Counted from the first letter of the stretch, positions 46,415 to 55,779 are shown. The stretch: DNA of 64,000 bases from Nitrospinae bacterium CG11_big_fil_rev_8_21_14_0_20_45_15 (GCA_002787235.1 PCWG01000042.1:350957-414956); one strand, 5' to 3'. Program-made: numbers and translations. Notes: generated by a model not told the origin, from the sequence alone.

Positions 46415-47658
46415 CTTCACCTGAAAAAGAAGCGGGTTGGCAATTGCATGTCCATATTGCAGGGCGAGACCGACCCGGTATACTGGCTGAAACCATGGAA
46501 GCGATTCGCAACTATGGGCTGGATATTCTGGACATCAAGCAATTCGTGTTCAACGGTCTGCTAAATTTGTCCCTGTTGCTGGATCGACATCAGGATATTT
46601 CGATTGATGAGTTTAAGGAAGCATTGGATAAATTTTCTGAACAAGCAGGGGTGAAAGTCAATGTTTACTCCTGGAATGCCGATGTGCGCCCGGACGCTCC
46701 CTATAAATTCCGATCGGTAGTGACCCTTTTGAGTTCCTCCATCACCTTTCTTGCTTTACAGGAATTGCTGGACACCTTTGCCGCAAAAGACATCAATGTA
46801 TTGCGCATTGAACAGTTGGACCATGGTGACAGACACGTTATGGAATTTGTCATCGGTACCAGAGAGACACATTCTGCGGTGGATGTTTTGAATCCTCTCG
46901 TGCAATTCAAACAAAATTATACAGTAGACATCGCGGTTCAGGATGACACACTTTTCCGACGCAATAAACGCCTCATTGTGTTCGATGCCGACATGACTTT
47001 TGTGCAATGCGAAGTGATAGACGAATTGGGAAAACTCGCAGGGCAGGGGGAGCGCATGGCTGAAATCACAAAAAAGGCAATGAATGGAGAAGTCGATTTT
47101 ACTCAGGCTCTGAAAGAGCGTGTTGCGTTGTTGAAAGGTTTGAAAAGAGAACAGCTCAATGCCTTGGCGGATCGTATTCCGTTGACACCCGGAGCCGAAA
47201 ATCTGGTGCGCATTTTAAAGTACCTTGGTTTCAAAGTCGCCATTGTCAGCGGTGGATTCCAATTTTTCATTGATCGCCTGCAATACAAATACGGTTTGGA
47301 TTACGGATTCTCCAACTGCTTGAAAATGGAAAACGACGAACTCACAGGTGAACTGGAGGGCGAAATCATTGATGCCAAAGCCAAGGAGAAAATACTGATT
47401 TCCCTGGCCAAGAGAGAAAATCTTTCGTTGAAGCAGGTGGTTGCCGTAGGCGATGGTGCCAACGATATTTTCATGTTGGCGCGCGCTGGACTCGGGATTG
47501 CTTTCAACGCGAAACCCATTGTCCAGCAAGCGGCGCAGGCCAGTATCAACGTTCCCAATTTAGAATTGATACTTTATTTTTTAGGCATCAGTGGTAAAGA
47601 ACTCAGCGAGCTTAATGAATTGGCCAAAAGCGAAGAATCCAAGGAATGTTTGCACTGA
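46411..47658 (+). CDS. serB: Phosphoserine phosphatase with N-terminal ACT domains
   Basis: 415 residues. Last step of serine synthesis. Two ACT domains (about 1-165: HVHIAGRDRPGILAETMEAIR and the second with SSSITFLALQELLDTF) are followed by the HAD phosphatase core. Motif I is VFDADMTFVQ (nucleophile Asp and general-acid Asp), motif II is the Ser in VAIVSGGFQFF, then KAKEKI lysine and VGDGANDIFML as motif III. The start ATG at 46411 overlaps the LRR gene stop by 4 bp (ATGA); a start at 46366 would add 15 charged residues within the LRR gene. Double-ACT SerB enzymes are typically controlled by serine. Confidence 0.93.
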   Translation: MTSPEKEAGWQLHVHIAGRDRPGILAETMEAIRNYGLDILDIKQFVFNGLLNLSLLLDRHQDISIDEFKEALDKFSEQAGVKVNVYSWNADVRPDAPYKFRSVVTLLSSSITFLALQELLDTFAAKDINVLRIEQLDHGDRHVMEFVIGTRETHSAVDVLNPLVQFKQNYTVDIAVQDDTLFRRNKRLIVFDADMTFVQCEVIDELGKLAGQGERMAEITKKAMNGEVDFTQALKERVALLKGLKREQLNALADRIPLTPGAENLVRILKYLGFKVAIVSGGFQFFIDRLQYKYGLDYGFSNCLKMENDELTGELEGEIIDAKAKEKILISLAKRENLSLKQVVAVGDGANDIFMLARAGLGIAFNAKPIVQQAAQASINVPNLELILYFLGISGKELSELNELAKSEESKECLH

Positions 47659-47691
47659 CCTGGCAAAACAATAATTTTAAATAAACCTGCC

Positions 47692-49026
47692 GTGACTTAC
47701 CCCAGCCCATCGCCATTGGAACAGAGCCCTTCGAATCGTGTGACCGAAGAATACCGTATTTTGCATAAGGTCGCGAAAATTTTACAATCGCCAAGTGACT
47801 TGGAAAAATTATTACAGGATGCGATGCAGTCCATCATAGAGTTTAAGGAACTTAAGGTTGAAAATAAGGCGGGTATTTTTTTAGCTGATGAAAAGAAGCG
47901 GGTATTAAGGTTGTTCAATACTTATGGAGCTTTCTCAGAGGAGTTTCTTGAAAAGGAAAAGGAAGTTCCATTTGGTGATTGCCTGTGCGGTCGCGTAGCC
48001 GTTTCAGGTGAACTTCTTATGAGTGAAAGTTGTTTCTCTGACGTGCGTCATGAAAGAACTTTTTCTGACATGAAGGTTCATGGTCATTACATCGTTCCTT
48101 TAAAAAGTCAGGGATATTTGGTCGGAGTTATGTTTCTTTACACCGATACAAATCCTTCATGGTATCAACACAGTCAGGAAGTTTTACTTTCTATTGGTGG
48201 CTTGATTGCTGACACCATCCAAAGAAAGAAACTTGAAGAAGAACTCGCCAGACATCGGCAAACCCTGGAAGATTTGATCGTCAAACGCACAGAAAATTTA
48301 CGCGCAACCAACCAAACTCTCCTTGATGAAATTGAAAAGCACGAAGAAACGCAAAAAACTCTGTTAAATTCTCAGGATCAATTACGAAAACTCAGCAATC
48401 AGATACAGACTATCAGAGAAGAAGAAAAATCGCGCATTTCAAGGGAGGTTCACGACGAACTCGGACAATCTTTGACGGGATTAAAAATGGATCTTTTGCA
48501 TGTAAAAGACAAGTGTCCTGAAGAATCCGTTGAACTTCGAGAACAGTTAGAAGCGATGATCGCTGTGGTCGACAATACGATCAAGTCAGTACAAAGAATA
48601 GCCATGGAACTTCGCCCTCCTATATTGGATGCCTTTGGAATTTGCGAAGCGATCGTTTGGCAGGCAAGGGAATGCACTAAGAAACTGGGAATTCGTTTTG
48701 ATCTTCAAGGTCTGCAAGAGCAAGTGAAAATCGAGCAAGATCTTCAGACCACATTGTTTCGAGTTTTTCAGGAAACTCTTACCAACATTGTGCGTCATGC
48801 CGCCGCGAGTCGAGTTGAAGTGAGTTTGTATACAGAATCTGAATGTTTGATTTTAATGATTCGGGATAATGGCAAGGGAATGAATGAAGATGATATCAAA
48901 CATTCTGATTCGTTGGGACTGATCGGAATAAGGGAGCGTGTCCATGCCTGGGAAGGTGAGGTTGAATTTCAGGGCAGTCCGGGAAAAGGAACAACGGTAA
49001 CAGTAAAAATTCCTTTAAAAAAATGA
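47692..49026 (+). CDS. GAF-domain sensor kinase of the NarX/DegS type
   Basis: 444 residues, soluble. A GAF domain (about 30-185, with FGDCLCGRVAVSGELL and HGHYIVPLKSQ) is followed by a coiled-coil linker (about 185-245), a HisKA_3 domain with His254 (SREVHDELGQSLTGLKMDLL), and a HATPase (about 345-440: VFQETLTNIVRHA, MIRDNGKGM, SLGLIGIRERV). Start is a GTG. This is the typical partner of NarL-type regulators, and such a gene follows 7 bp later. The Cys in CLCG of the GAF domain could hold a ligand or cluster. Signal unknown. Confidence 0.92.
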   Translation: MTYPSPSPLEQSPSNRVTEEYRILHKVAKILQSPSDLEKLLQDAMQSIIEFKELKVENKAGIFLADEKKRVLRLFNTYGAFSEEFLEKEKEVPFGDCLCGRVAVSGELLMSESCFSDVRHERTFSDMKVHGHYIVPLKSQGYLVGVMFLYTDTNPSWYQHSQEVLLSIGGLIADTIQRKKLEEELARHRQTLEDLIVKRTENLRATNQTLLDEIEKHEETQKTLLNSQDQLRKLSNQIQTIREEEKSRISREVHDELGQSLTGLKMDLLHVKDKCPEESVELREQLEAMIAVVDNTIKSVQRIAMELRPPILDAFGICEAIVWQARECTKKLGIRFDLQGLQEQVKIEQDLQTTLFRVFQETLTNIVRHAAASRVEVSLYTESECLILMIRDNGKGMNEDDIKHSDSLGLIGIRERVHAWEGEVEFQGSPGKGTTVTVKIPLKK

Positions 49027-49033
49027 TGATCCG

Positions 49034-49678
49034 ATGACTGCAAAACCGATAAGAATTTTGATTGCCGACGACCATGAAATTGTTCGAAAAGGTATCCGAA
49101 CGATCATTTCTGAAACTCCAGATTTTGAGCTTGTCGGAGAAGTTGAAAATGGCAATGAAGCATTACAGAAATTGAAAACAGTAAAAGTCGATGTGTTGTT
49201 AATGGACTTTGATATGCCTGGTAAAAATGGTTTGGATACATTGATCGAATTGAAATCAATCTTACCCAAACTGCCAGTCATTATTTTGAGCGTTTTCCCA
49301 GAAGACCATTACGGAATGCGATTCTTAAAAGCTGGTGCCTCCGGGTATTTGGGTAAAGCCAGTGCCTCAGGGCAACTCGTCGAGGCTATCCGGAAAGTGG
49401 CAAAGGGAGGGAAATTTGTTTCTCCCGATCTTGCAGATAAACTGGTCAATGACCTAAACAAAGATTCTGAAAAACTCCCTCACGAAATGCTGACCGACAG
49501 GGAATTTCAGGTTTTTCGTATGCTTGCGAGTGGCAATAAATTGAAAGATATTGCCAACCAGCTCTGCCTCAGTATCAACACCATCAGTACCTATCGGGGG
49601 CGAATTCTCGAAAAAATGGATATGCAGTCCAATTCCGATTTGATTCATTATGCGATCAAAACGGGTCTGATAAAATAA
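49034..49678 (+). CDS. NarL/FixJ-type response regulator
   Basis: 214 residues. Receiver (1-120) with ADDHE, phospho-acceptor Asp58 (VLLMDFDMPG), Ser in VIILSVFP and the conserved Lys in GYLGKAS. C-terminal LuxR-type HTH (about 150-210): LTDREFQVFRMLASGNKLKDIANQL, then SINTISTYRGRILEKM. Binds DNA and regulates transcription on phosphorylation by the GAF kinase just upstream, 7 bp apart. The target promoter is not known. The DUF1264 gene 257 bp downstream is one possible target. Confidence 0.94.
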   Translation: MTAKPIRILIADDHEIVRKGIRTIISETPDFELVGEVENGNEALQKLKTVKVDVLLMDFDMPGKNGLDTLIELKSILPKLPVIILSVFPEDHYGMRFLKAGASGYLGKASASGQLVEAIRKVAKGGKFVSPDLADKLVNDLNKDSEKLPHEMLTDREFQVFRMLASGNKLKDIANQLCLSINTISTYRGRILEKMDMQSNSDLIHYAIKTGLIK

Positions 49679-49733
49679 TCTTTGGAAACATCCTACCAAC
49701 CGTTTTACCTTTCCTGCAATAAAATCTGTCCTG

Positions 49734-49757
49734 TTTTGTAGTAGTACGACTACAAAA
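49734..49757 (+). terminator. Hairpin after the NarL regulator gene
   Basis: Perfect 9-bp stem TTTTGTAGT / ACTACAAAA with loop AGTACG, 55 bp after the stop. It has no good T-run, so it may be a weak terminator or a regulator-binding palindrome. Confidence 0.5.
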
Positions 49758-49935
49758 TAAATTGAGATTTTATGTCAATTATTTGGTCATTCCATTTATA
49801 TCCTTACTCTCTGATCTTCTGTATACTTTTATTAAGCTCTGAAATTCTCAGAGTATTCTTACAGGGTTGGGCGAATATAAAAAGGTTAGAAATTTCAATT
49901 ACCACTATTCACAATAAAAATAAAAGGAGCATCAA

Positions 49936-50472
49936 ATGAATTTCGTAAAATGTGTAAAAGCCGTTTGTTTGTCATTTGCATTAATCACCGCGCTTTCAAC
50001 GCAAGCCATTGCGGGTGATCCGCCTCCACCTAATCCGTTAGAGGGCTACACGATTCACGTTTCTGCTCCTCATATCATGGATGGCGAGGTTATCGGACCC
50101 TTTCACCATTTTTGCAAGCCGATCAACGATGAAATCATTCAGTGCATTTTGTTCGAATCGACGGAACCCAATGCAAGGATAACGGAAATAGAGTACATGG
50201 TTTCTAAAGAATTGGTTGCTAAAGTGATTCCTGAATGGTCCCATAAGCAAAATTGGCACGATCATGCAGAAGAGATTGCGACCGGTCGAGTGGCCATTCA
50301 CAACCCGACAACTCCTGAAGAACAAAAGAAACTTGCAGAGTATGTTGGTAAAACGGATGGAATTATTTTTCATCTTTGGCCCGATGGTGCTCCAATTCCG
50401 GATGGTTCTGTCATGATTCCCCAATCCATAGGACATTGGGAAGCACAACACGGTAAATTAACCGATAAGTAA
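49936..50472 (+). CDS. Secreted DUF1264 (oil-body-associated-like) protein
   Basis: 178 residues with a Sec signal peptide (about 1-27, cleavage after AIAG region). DUF1264 marks are PHHFCKPINDEIIQCILFES, the central YMVSKELVAKVIPEWSHKQNWHDH, and FHLWPDGAPIPDGSVMIPQS near the C-terminus. Relatives include plant oil-body-associated proteins; the bacterial function is unknown. An AAGGAG ribosome site lies upstream (AAAAGGAGCATCAAATG). It lies alone between two gene-free regions of more than 250 bp. Confidence 0.85.
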   Translation: MNFVKCVKAVCLSFALITALSTQAIAGDPPPPNPLEGYTIHVSAPHIMDGEVIGPFHHFCKPINDEIIQCILFESTEPNARITEIEYMVSKELVAKVIPEWSHKQNWHDHAEEIATGRVAIHNPTTPEEQKKLAEYVGKTDGIIFHLWPDGAPIPDGSVMIPQSIGHWEAQHGKLTDK

Positions 50473-50511
50473 ATGATTGTTAAGTATCGATCAGTATATT
50501 GTAACTAAAAG

Positions 50512-50574
50512 ATGATCGCTGGTTCTGATTCACTATGATTTGGATTTGTACAGTGATAAGGAATCGGCGATCAT
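50512..50574 (+). other. Long imperfect hairpin in a gene-free region
   Basis: Outer stem ATGATCGC / GCGATCAT with inner matches GATTC/GAATC and TCACT/AGTGA, followed by a T-rich stretch (TTTCTTTTT). It lies 39 bp after the DUF1264 stop and may be its terminator. The rest of 50473-50795 (323 bp) has no gene. Confidence 0.55.
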
Positions 50575-50795
50575 TGAATTTCTTTTTAAATTACCAAATG
50601 TTAAAATATTCCCAAGCGGATATTGAGTGATTTATAATTTAGTTAGGATGCATCGAATCATTTGAATTGTTTTGAGAAGTGCTATAGCAGTCGCAGGCAT
50701 CTTTTGGTCAGGAAAAATACTGGACTGAAGAGACGGAATGATTAAAAGGTGTGATTAAAACATCCATGGTTTAAACCTAAAGTTAGGAATATTAA

Positions 50796-51809
50796 ATGAC
50801 TACTTTAAATTCAGGATTCAATCATAGAGGTTGTTTTGGTTTGCTCATGCTGGTTCTTTTGCTCAGTTTCAATGCAAACGCATGGGCGGATTCGCAGACG
50901 GCAAAAGATTTGGTAAAAAATTCATGCTCCACCTGTCATAAATTTGAAGGCAAGCCTGAATCTAAATTTAATTTGAAGGCACCGGACTTGATGTGGGGTG
51001 GCAACAAATATCAAAGGAGCTGGTTACTGCGATACCTGCAAGGGAAAGAAGAAAATTTATACCCTAAAGGCTACCGTTGGGATCAGGGCTCAGAGCCTTT
51101 CAAACACACCACACTTTCAGAAGCTCAGGCAAATAAAGTTGCCGATTATTTTGAAAAAAATCTTCTCGATAAACGCGTTGAGAAAAGCTTTGTGGATATG
51201 TCCACCTTCAATGAGATGGAAAAAAATTTAGGTGAGAAAATTTATAGAGACTTTTCATGTTTTGGATGTCATCAAATCAAAGAAGATGGAAAAAAAATAG
51301 GTGGGCCCATCAGTGTGACCCTTTATGATGCAGGCAAACGGTACAATCTGGACTGGTGGACTCAATTTGCCAAAAATCCACAGGATTTTACTCCCCATAG
51401 TGGTGAATATCTGGCAGACCTCACGCCCTTGCAAGCTCGTTATATCATAGGATATGTGATGACTTTGGGAGTGGAGGATTTCAACTATTTCAAACCCTGG
51501 GAAACGGAACCCTTTAAAAAGGCAGATGCCAAGCGCGGTTCCAAAGTATACAAAGAGTATTGCGTTCAGTGTCATGGACCCCAAGGGCGCGGTGACGGAC
51601 CGGGGGCATCTGGTCTGGACCCTAAGCCTGCGGTGCATGCGGATCTTCCTTTGAGTGATTATCCTGACGATTACCTTTACTTTTTGATTTATTACGGCGG
51701 CAAGAGTGTTGGTAAGTCTCCCAATATGCCTAATTGGGGACTCACTATCCCAACACAGGGTATCGCGGATGTGATCGCTTATTTACGTACTACTTTTAAG
51801 GGCAATTAA
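50796..51809 (+). CDS. Periplasmic triheme cytochrome c
   Basis: 337 residues with a Sec signal peptide (about 1-31, cleavage after AWA). Three CxxCH sites: CSTCH (44-48), CFGCH (155-159) and CVQCH (256-260). Axial Met candidates are present in the first domain (DLMWGG) and at the end (PNMPNWG). The first domain (CSTCHKFEG...APDLMWGGNKYQRSWLLRYLQG) is a characteristic C-terminal-type cytochrome arrangement, and the third is a class I c-type (CVQCHGPQGRGDGPGASG). It probably shuttles electrons between periplasmic oxidoreductases. Gene stands alone with a terminator after it. Confidence 0.88.
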   Translation: MTTLNSGFNHRGCFGLLMLVLLLSFNANAWADSQTAKDLVKNSCSTCHKFEGKPESKFNLKAPDLMWGGNKYQRSWLLRYLQGKEENLYPKGYRWDQGSEPFKHTTLSEAQANKVADYFEKNLLDKRVEKSFVDMSTFNEMEKNLGEKIYRDFSCFGCHQIKEDGKKIGGPISVTLYDAGKRYNLDWWTQFAKNPQDFTPHSGEYLADLTPLQARYIIGYVMTLGVEDFNYFKPWETEPFKKADAKRGSKVYKEYCVQCHGPQGRGDGPGASGLDPKPAVHADLPLSDYPDDYLYFLIYYGGKSVGKSPNMPNWGLTIPTQGIADVIAYLRTTFKGN

Positions 51810-51905
51810 AAATCAAAGCCCTTCTCGGAACACAAAGAATGATTGCGGTCAGGCTTGCACAAAAGAAGTTGTGAGAGTTTGTATGGGTCAGGATTTGTGA
51901 TTGTC

Positions 51906-51938
51906 GGGAGGGGCTTTCATTTGCCCCCTCCCTCTATC
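51906..51938 (+). terminator. GC-rich terminator hairpin between convergent genes
   Basis: Stem GGGAGGGGC / GCCCCCTCCC with an 8-base loop, lying between the triheme cytochrome (plus) and the aldehyde dehydrogenase (minus). It lacks a long T-run, so it may work in both directions. Confidence 0.65.
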
Positions 51939-51967
51939 ATTGCCTCTAAAATCAACCGATCTGTTGG

Positions 51968-53362
51968 CTAGAGGGCTTTGGATTTGATGACTATCAGTTT
52001 CTCTTCGGTCATTTCTTCCATGGCGGGAAGAATGCCGCCGACTCCCATCCCCGATTCTTTCGCTCCTCCAAAAGGCATCCAGTCTACACGGAATGCGGTG
52101 TGGTCGTTGACCATCACAGCTTTGGCATTGAGACGTTTCACGGTGTCGAGCGCGACATCCAGATTCTGCGTGAACACAGCGGCCTGAAAAGAAAAAGGGC
52201 TGTCGTTCGCTTGATCTATGGCCGCAAGGCGATCTGTAAAGGAGTAAATGACAACAACGGGTCCAAATATCTCTTTGCAGGACACGTTGACGTTGGCAGG
52301 AGGATTCAAAATTACCGTAGGTTCGTAGCAGGTTTCACCCATTTTGTTGCCACCTGTCAGAACCTGTGCTCCGGCAGATTTAGCTTCGGTCACCCAATCG
52401 TGTACCCGGTTCACATCATCTATGCTTATCAGTGGTCCGACTTCGGTTGCAGGGTCGAGTGGGTCTCCGACTTTCAATTCTTTGGCCATTTTAGCAAGTC
52501 TTGTGGAGAACTCATGTACTTTGCTTTCGTGCACGAAAATTTTCTGAACAGAAACACAGACTTGCCCCGCGTGGTAAAATCCTCCCTTGAGCAGGCTGGG
52601 TAGTGCTGCTTCGATATCCGCATCGGCATCTACAATCACAGGGGCGGCTCCCCCATGTTCCAACGCACACCGTGTTCCCGGTGCCAGCTTGGAACGCAGA
52701 CTCCAACCAACCTTGCCCGATCCTATGAAAGTCAGGAAAGCAACTCGTGGATCGGTTGCCAGTTTTTCTCCCAGCGATCCAGAACAGACCATCGCCTGAC
52801 ACCATTCCCTGGGCAAGCCCGCTTCGAAAAGACAATCGAGCAGGTTGAAGCAGGAGAGGGGGGTGGAGCGTGCGGGCTTAACGATGACAGGGCATCCTAC
52901 AGCGATTGCGGGAATGATTTGATGCACGATGAGGTTGAACGGGTGGTTGAAGGCACTGATCGCGACGACCACACCGATCGGCTCTCGTATCGTTATTGCC
53001 ATTCTCTGAGCTGACGCGGGATTGAGATTCATCGGAATTTCGTGTCCGGCCAGGCCTCCCATGGATCGCGCAGCTTCCCGGATTCCTTGAACTGCTCTGG
53101 CCAGTTCAACTTTGGAGTCCATCAAAGGTTTGCCACCTTCTTCAGCCGATTGCCGGGCATACTCTTCTTGCCGTTGTTCGACCAGATTGGCCGTTTTCTC
53201 CAAGATGGCCATCCGTTCATATACGGGCAAACGTTTGTCATGGCTCTTCGACAGAGCCGAAGCAACTTGCAGAGCTTTTTCAATATCGGCTTCAGAATTC
53301 AACGGCAGTTCTTTGATGAGATGCCCATCAAAGGGGGATGTGACTTTCAATTGTTCGACCAT
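51968..53362 (-). CDS. Aldehyde dehydrogenase family protein
   Basis: 464 residues. NAD(P)-dependent oxidation of an aldehyde to the acid. Visible: VVVAISAFNHPFNLIVHQIIPAIAVGCPV, KPARSTPLS, the nucleotide-binding FIGSGKVGWSLR, general-base Glu in LEHGGAAPVIV, and the nucleophile Cys in YHAGQVCVSVQKIFV. The C-terminal NDSPFSFQAAVFT and FGGAKESGMG segments are typical. Specificity is unknown. It is the last gene of a probable three-gene set with larC and a SLOG-like gene; gaps are 20 and 13 bp. Confidence 0.92.
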   Translation of the reverse strand: MVEQLKVTSPFDGHLIKELPLNSEADIEKALQVASALSKSHDKRLPVYERMAILEKTANLVEQRQEEYARQSAEEGGKPLMDSKVELARAVQGIREAARSMGGLAGHEIPMNLNPASAQRMAITIREPIGVVVAISAFNHPFNLIVHQIIPAIAVGCPVIVKPARSTPLSCFNLLDCLFEAGLPREWCQAMVCSGSLGEKLATDPRVAFLTFIGSGKVGWSLRSKLAPGTRCALEHGGAAPVIVDADADIEAALPSLLKGGFYHAGQVCVSVQKIFVHESKVHEFSTRLAKMAKELKVGDPLDPATEVGPLISIDDVNRVHDWVTEAKSAGAQVLTGGNKMGETCYEPTVILNPPANVNVSCKEIFGPVVVIYSFTDRLAAIDQANDSPFSFQAAVFTQNLDVALDTVKRLNAKAVMVNDHTAFRVDWMPFGGAKESGMGVGGILPAMEEMTEEKLIVIKSKAL

Positions 53363-53382
53363 TTTCGCGACTCCTTAAAAAG

Positions 53383-54585
53383 TTAATCCCAATTCAGACT
53401 GTGGGCCAAACGGGAAATCTCCTGATAAACAGATTGCAGGGGACGTTTCTCGTTACGGGCAATTTTTTTACAATCTTCATATTCCGGGGTGATGCGTAAT
53501 ATTTCGCTTCCCAATCGACCGATTTTAACGCGAACCTTACCCATCGGTGTGATCAATTCACGGATTTGGCGATCCAACACCGTTCTGTCAACCGGGTAAT
53601 GGCGGATGCCGAGCGTGGAGGTTTCAGTCAAAAGGATGTGTGTGGCCTGTTCAAGTGTTTCTGCATCCACGAGTACGGAAATCTTATTGGCAGGTCGATT
53701 TTTCTTCATGAGAATAGGGGTCAGAAACACATCGAGGGCTCCGGCCTTGAACAGATTCTCAAAAACACAATCATAAAATTCCGGGTTCATGTCGTCGATG
53801 TTTGCTTCAATCATGTGCACCTTTTCATTGGGAGCAAGACAGAAGGATTCACCCAAAACAACGCGCAAGAGATTAGGGGTTTTTTCGATGATGTGATCGC
53901 CTGCCCCATAACCCGCACGGATGATTTTCATTGTGGGCATTGAGCCAAACCGTTCGGAAAAATATCCCATCAATGCGGCTCCGGTAGGCGTTGTCATTTC
54001 TTTTTGAACGCCAGAGGAAAAACAGGGTATGCCTTTGAGCAGTTTCAATGTTGCCGGGGCGGGAACCGGCAGGATTCCGTGCATGCACTCAACAAAACCT
54101 TCCCCTATGTTTAAAGGGGAGGCGAGGATGCTGTCGGGTGCCAGAATGTGTATGGCCAAAGCACTGCCGACCACATCGATGATGGAATCGATCGCACCTA
54201 CTTCATGAAAGTGAATTTTTTCTTTTGTAGTTCCATGCACTTCTGCTTCGGCAATCGCGATTCTGTCAAACACATGCAAAGAATTTGCTTTGACAGTTTC
54301 CGGTAAACGGGAGTTTTCCAATATGCTTTTGATGTCTGATAAATGCCGGGAGGGTTGTTTGAAAGTTTTGGATTTCGTAAGGCTGACGTTCACCTTTGTC
54401 CCAGAGATGCCGCCACGTTTTGCAACAGCGGCCTCGATTCGATAACCTTTCAGATCGAGAGATTTCAGACCTGCGCGGATGTCTTTGATATCCACCCCCA
54501 GATCGACGAGAGCACCCAGTACCATGTCTCCACTGACTCCGGAAAAACAGTCGAAATAGAGAATGCGCGAAACCGAACCTTTCAT
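53383..54585 (-). CDS. larC: LarC-like nickel-pincer cofactor protein
   Basis: 400 residues. LarC (DUF111) inserts nickel to complete the nickel-pincer cofactor used by lactate racemase and relatives. Visible: ILYFDCFSGVSGDMVLGALVDLG at the N-terminus, the DxxDxxGSA region (HFHEVGAIDSIIDVVGSAL), the middle ATLKLLKGIPCF and TPTGAALMGYF, and the C-terminal half with MIEANIDDMNPEFYDCV and GTLGIRHY-like sequence. Only the ATG at 54585 is followed directly by the family; an upstream start at 54651 would run into the SLOG gene. No larB, larE or larA is in the window. Confidence 0.9.
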   Translation of the reverse strand: MKGSVSRILYFDCFSGVSGDMVLGALVDLGVDIKDIRAGLKSLDLKGYRIEAAVAKRGGISGTKVNVSLTKSKTFKQPSRHLSDIKSILENSRLPETVKANSLHVFDRIAIAEAEVHGTTKEKIHFHEVGAIDSIIDVVGSALAIHILAPDSILASPLNIGEGFVECMHGILPVPAPATLKLLKGIPCFSSGVQKEMTTPTGAALMGYFSERFGSMPTMKIIRAGYGAGDHIIEKTPNLLRVVLGESFCLAPNEKVHMIEANIDDMNPEFYDCVFENLFKAGALDVFLTPILMKKNRPANKISVLVDAETLEQATHILLTETSTLGIRHYPVDRTVLDRQIRELITPMGKVRVKIGRLGSEILRITPEYEDCKKIARNEKRPLQSVYQEISRLAHSLNWD

Positions 54586-54598
54586 ATTGAATTTGAGA

Positions 54599-55144
54599 TT
54601 ATTTGAACGAATTTTTGAATAATTCAGCAATGGCCTTTTTGCCCTCGTCATTTAAAAAACGAGTGCCCGTCCCTGCAAATTGTTTTTTATGAATCTTGGC
54701 TGGGGATTTCTTCCATTTATCCTGATCCCACTTGAACCATTGAACTTCGTCTTGATCGAAAACATAAAGAGGTTTGTTGCAGATTTTGGCAAATTCGGCA
54801 CCCCATCCCGTTCCACCCTTGACCGTATTGTCTTCAAGAATTTTCCCGATGACAAAAACCTCTTCAGCGTGATTGATTTGATGCCAGATGCTTTGCAGAA
54901 CCTTTTTCATGAGCGGCCCCTGATTAAAGGACCGATTCATCAATTTTGATAGATAGGACAAGCTGACATCACCGTTCAGGAGCTCCTCTTTGGTCAAAAC
55001 TCTTACCCCTCTTTTTCGGGCGATTTTATGCCCTTCAAAAGTGTAATTGACTTCTTGAGCACCGGCTTCTTCTGCCTGTGCGCCAAATTCTGCTTCTGCG
55101 CCTTTTGCGCCGCCACTGAGTAACGTACAGTCCTGAGCTTTCAT
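54599..55144 (-). CDS. SLOG-like Rossmann-fold protein of unknown function
   Basis: 181 residues, soluble. The N-terminal TLLSGGAKGAEAEFG is a glycine-rich loop of the SLOG/DprA-LOG type that binds nucleotides or their derivatives. Further marks are VFVIGKILEDNTVKGGTGWG, NKPLYVFDQD, WFKWDQDKW and FAGTGTRFLND near the end. SLOG proteins process or sense nucleotide-like molecules; the ligand here is unknown. It is the first gene of the set with larC (13 bp) and the aldehyde dehydrogenase. Confidence 0.72.
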   Translation of the reverse strand: MKAQDCTLLSGGAKGAEAEFGAQAEEAGAQEVNYTFEGHKIARKRGVRVLTKEELLNGDVSLSYLSKLMNRSFNQGPLMKKVLQSIWHQINHAEEVFVIGKILEDNTVKGGTGWGAEFAKICNKPLYVFDQDEVQWFKWDQDKWKKSPAKIHKKQFAGTGTRFLNDEGKKAIAELFKNSFK

Positions 55145-55260
55145 AAATTCGATCTCCTCAAAATTTTAACTGAAGCAGGGGGGCTCGCATCACTAAACTA
55201 GGAGAATTTTGGGGATAGCGCAAGAAATAAAGTGATGCTGATGATTTTTCGACGGACATC

Positions 55261-55542
55261 TTAAGCCGTAGACTTATTTCGTCGAAAGAGCTTACCCCAA
55301 AGACTGGGTGATTTTTCTTTAACAAAGGATTGCTCAATTGTTTTTTTACTTGCTTGATATTCGTCGATATAAAATTGGATGAGAATATGACAGGAGTGAC
55401 AACCGCCACCTGCCTTGCATGTCTGTGTGACACTTTCGATGGAACTCAAATCACCCGTAGTTATTGTGTCACGAATGGTTTTTTCTGAAACCTGAAAGCA
55501 TTTACAAATGATTTCTTCTTGATCGTCGAGAGCTTGAGTCAC
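55261..55542 (-). CDS. Bfd-like [2Fe-2S] protein
   Basis: 93 residues. The Bfd/NifU-middle-type Fe-S domain has Cys13 and Cys15 (CKC) and then Cys42, Cys48 and Cys51 (CKAGGGCHSC), matching CxC-x~30-CxxC with an extra Cys. Bfd proteins transfer electrons to bacterioferritin to release iron, or serve as Fe-S electron carriers. The C-terminal 35 residues are basic (KLFRRNK). It is downstream of the octaheme cytochrome gene by 237 bp on the same strand, so it may be regulated separately. Confidence 0.82.
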   Translation of the reverse strand: MTQALDDQEEIICKCFQVSEKTIRDTITTGDLSSIESVTQTCKAGGGCHSCHILIQFYIDEYQASKKTIEQSFVKEKSPSLWGKLFRRNKSTA

Positions 55543-55661
55543 TTAAAAGTTAAAAATAAAAGGTTTGAATAGATACTGAGAATTGTTATCACTATAACAA
55601 GGGCAGGTCTGCTCTTCAATATTAAAACAAATAAAACACAGCTGTTTAAAGAACAGATTTG

Positions 55662-55702
55662 AGTTGCTACCAGCAGTCACGTGTGTGCAACAGGTAGCAA
55701 CT
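55662..55702. promoter_or_regulatory. Perfect 10-bp inverted repeat upstream of the Bfd-like gene
   Basis: AGTTGCTACC / GGTAGCAACT with a 21-base spacer. There is no T-run on either side, so it is less likely a terminator than an operator or an RNA hairpin in the leader of the Bfd-like gene. Confidence 0.5.
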
Positions 55703-55779
55703 CCGCTCTGTATGGGTTACCAGACATTCATTGTCGTTTTGTTGACGAGTTTTGAATGCTATGTGAAAATTTTTCAGAT

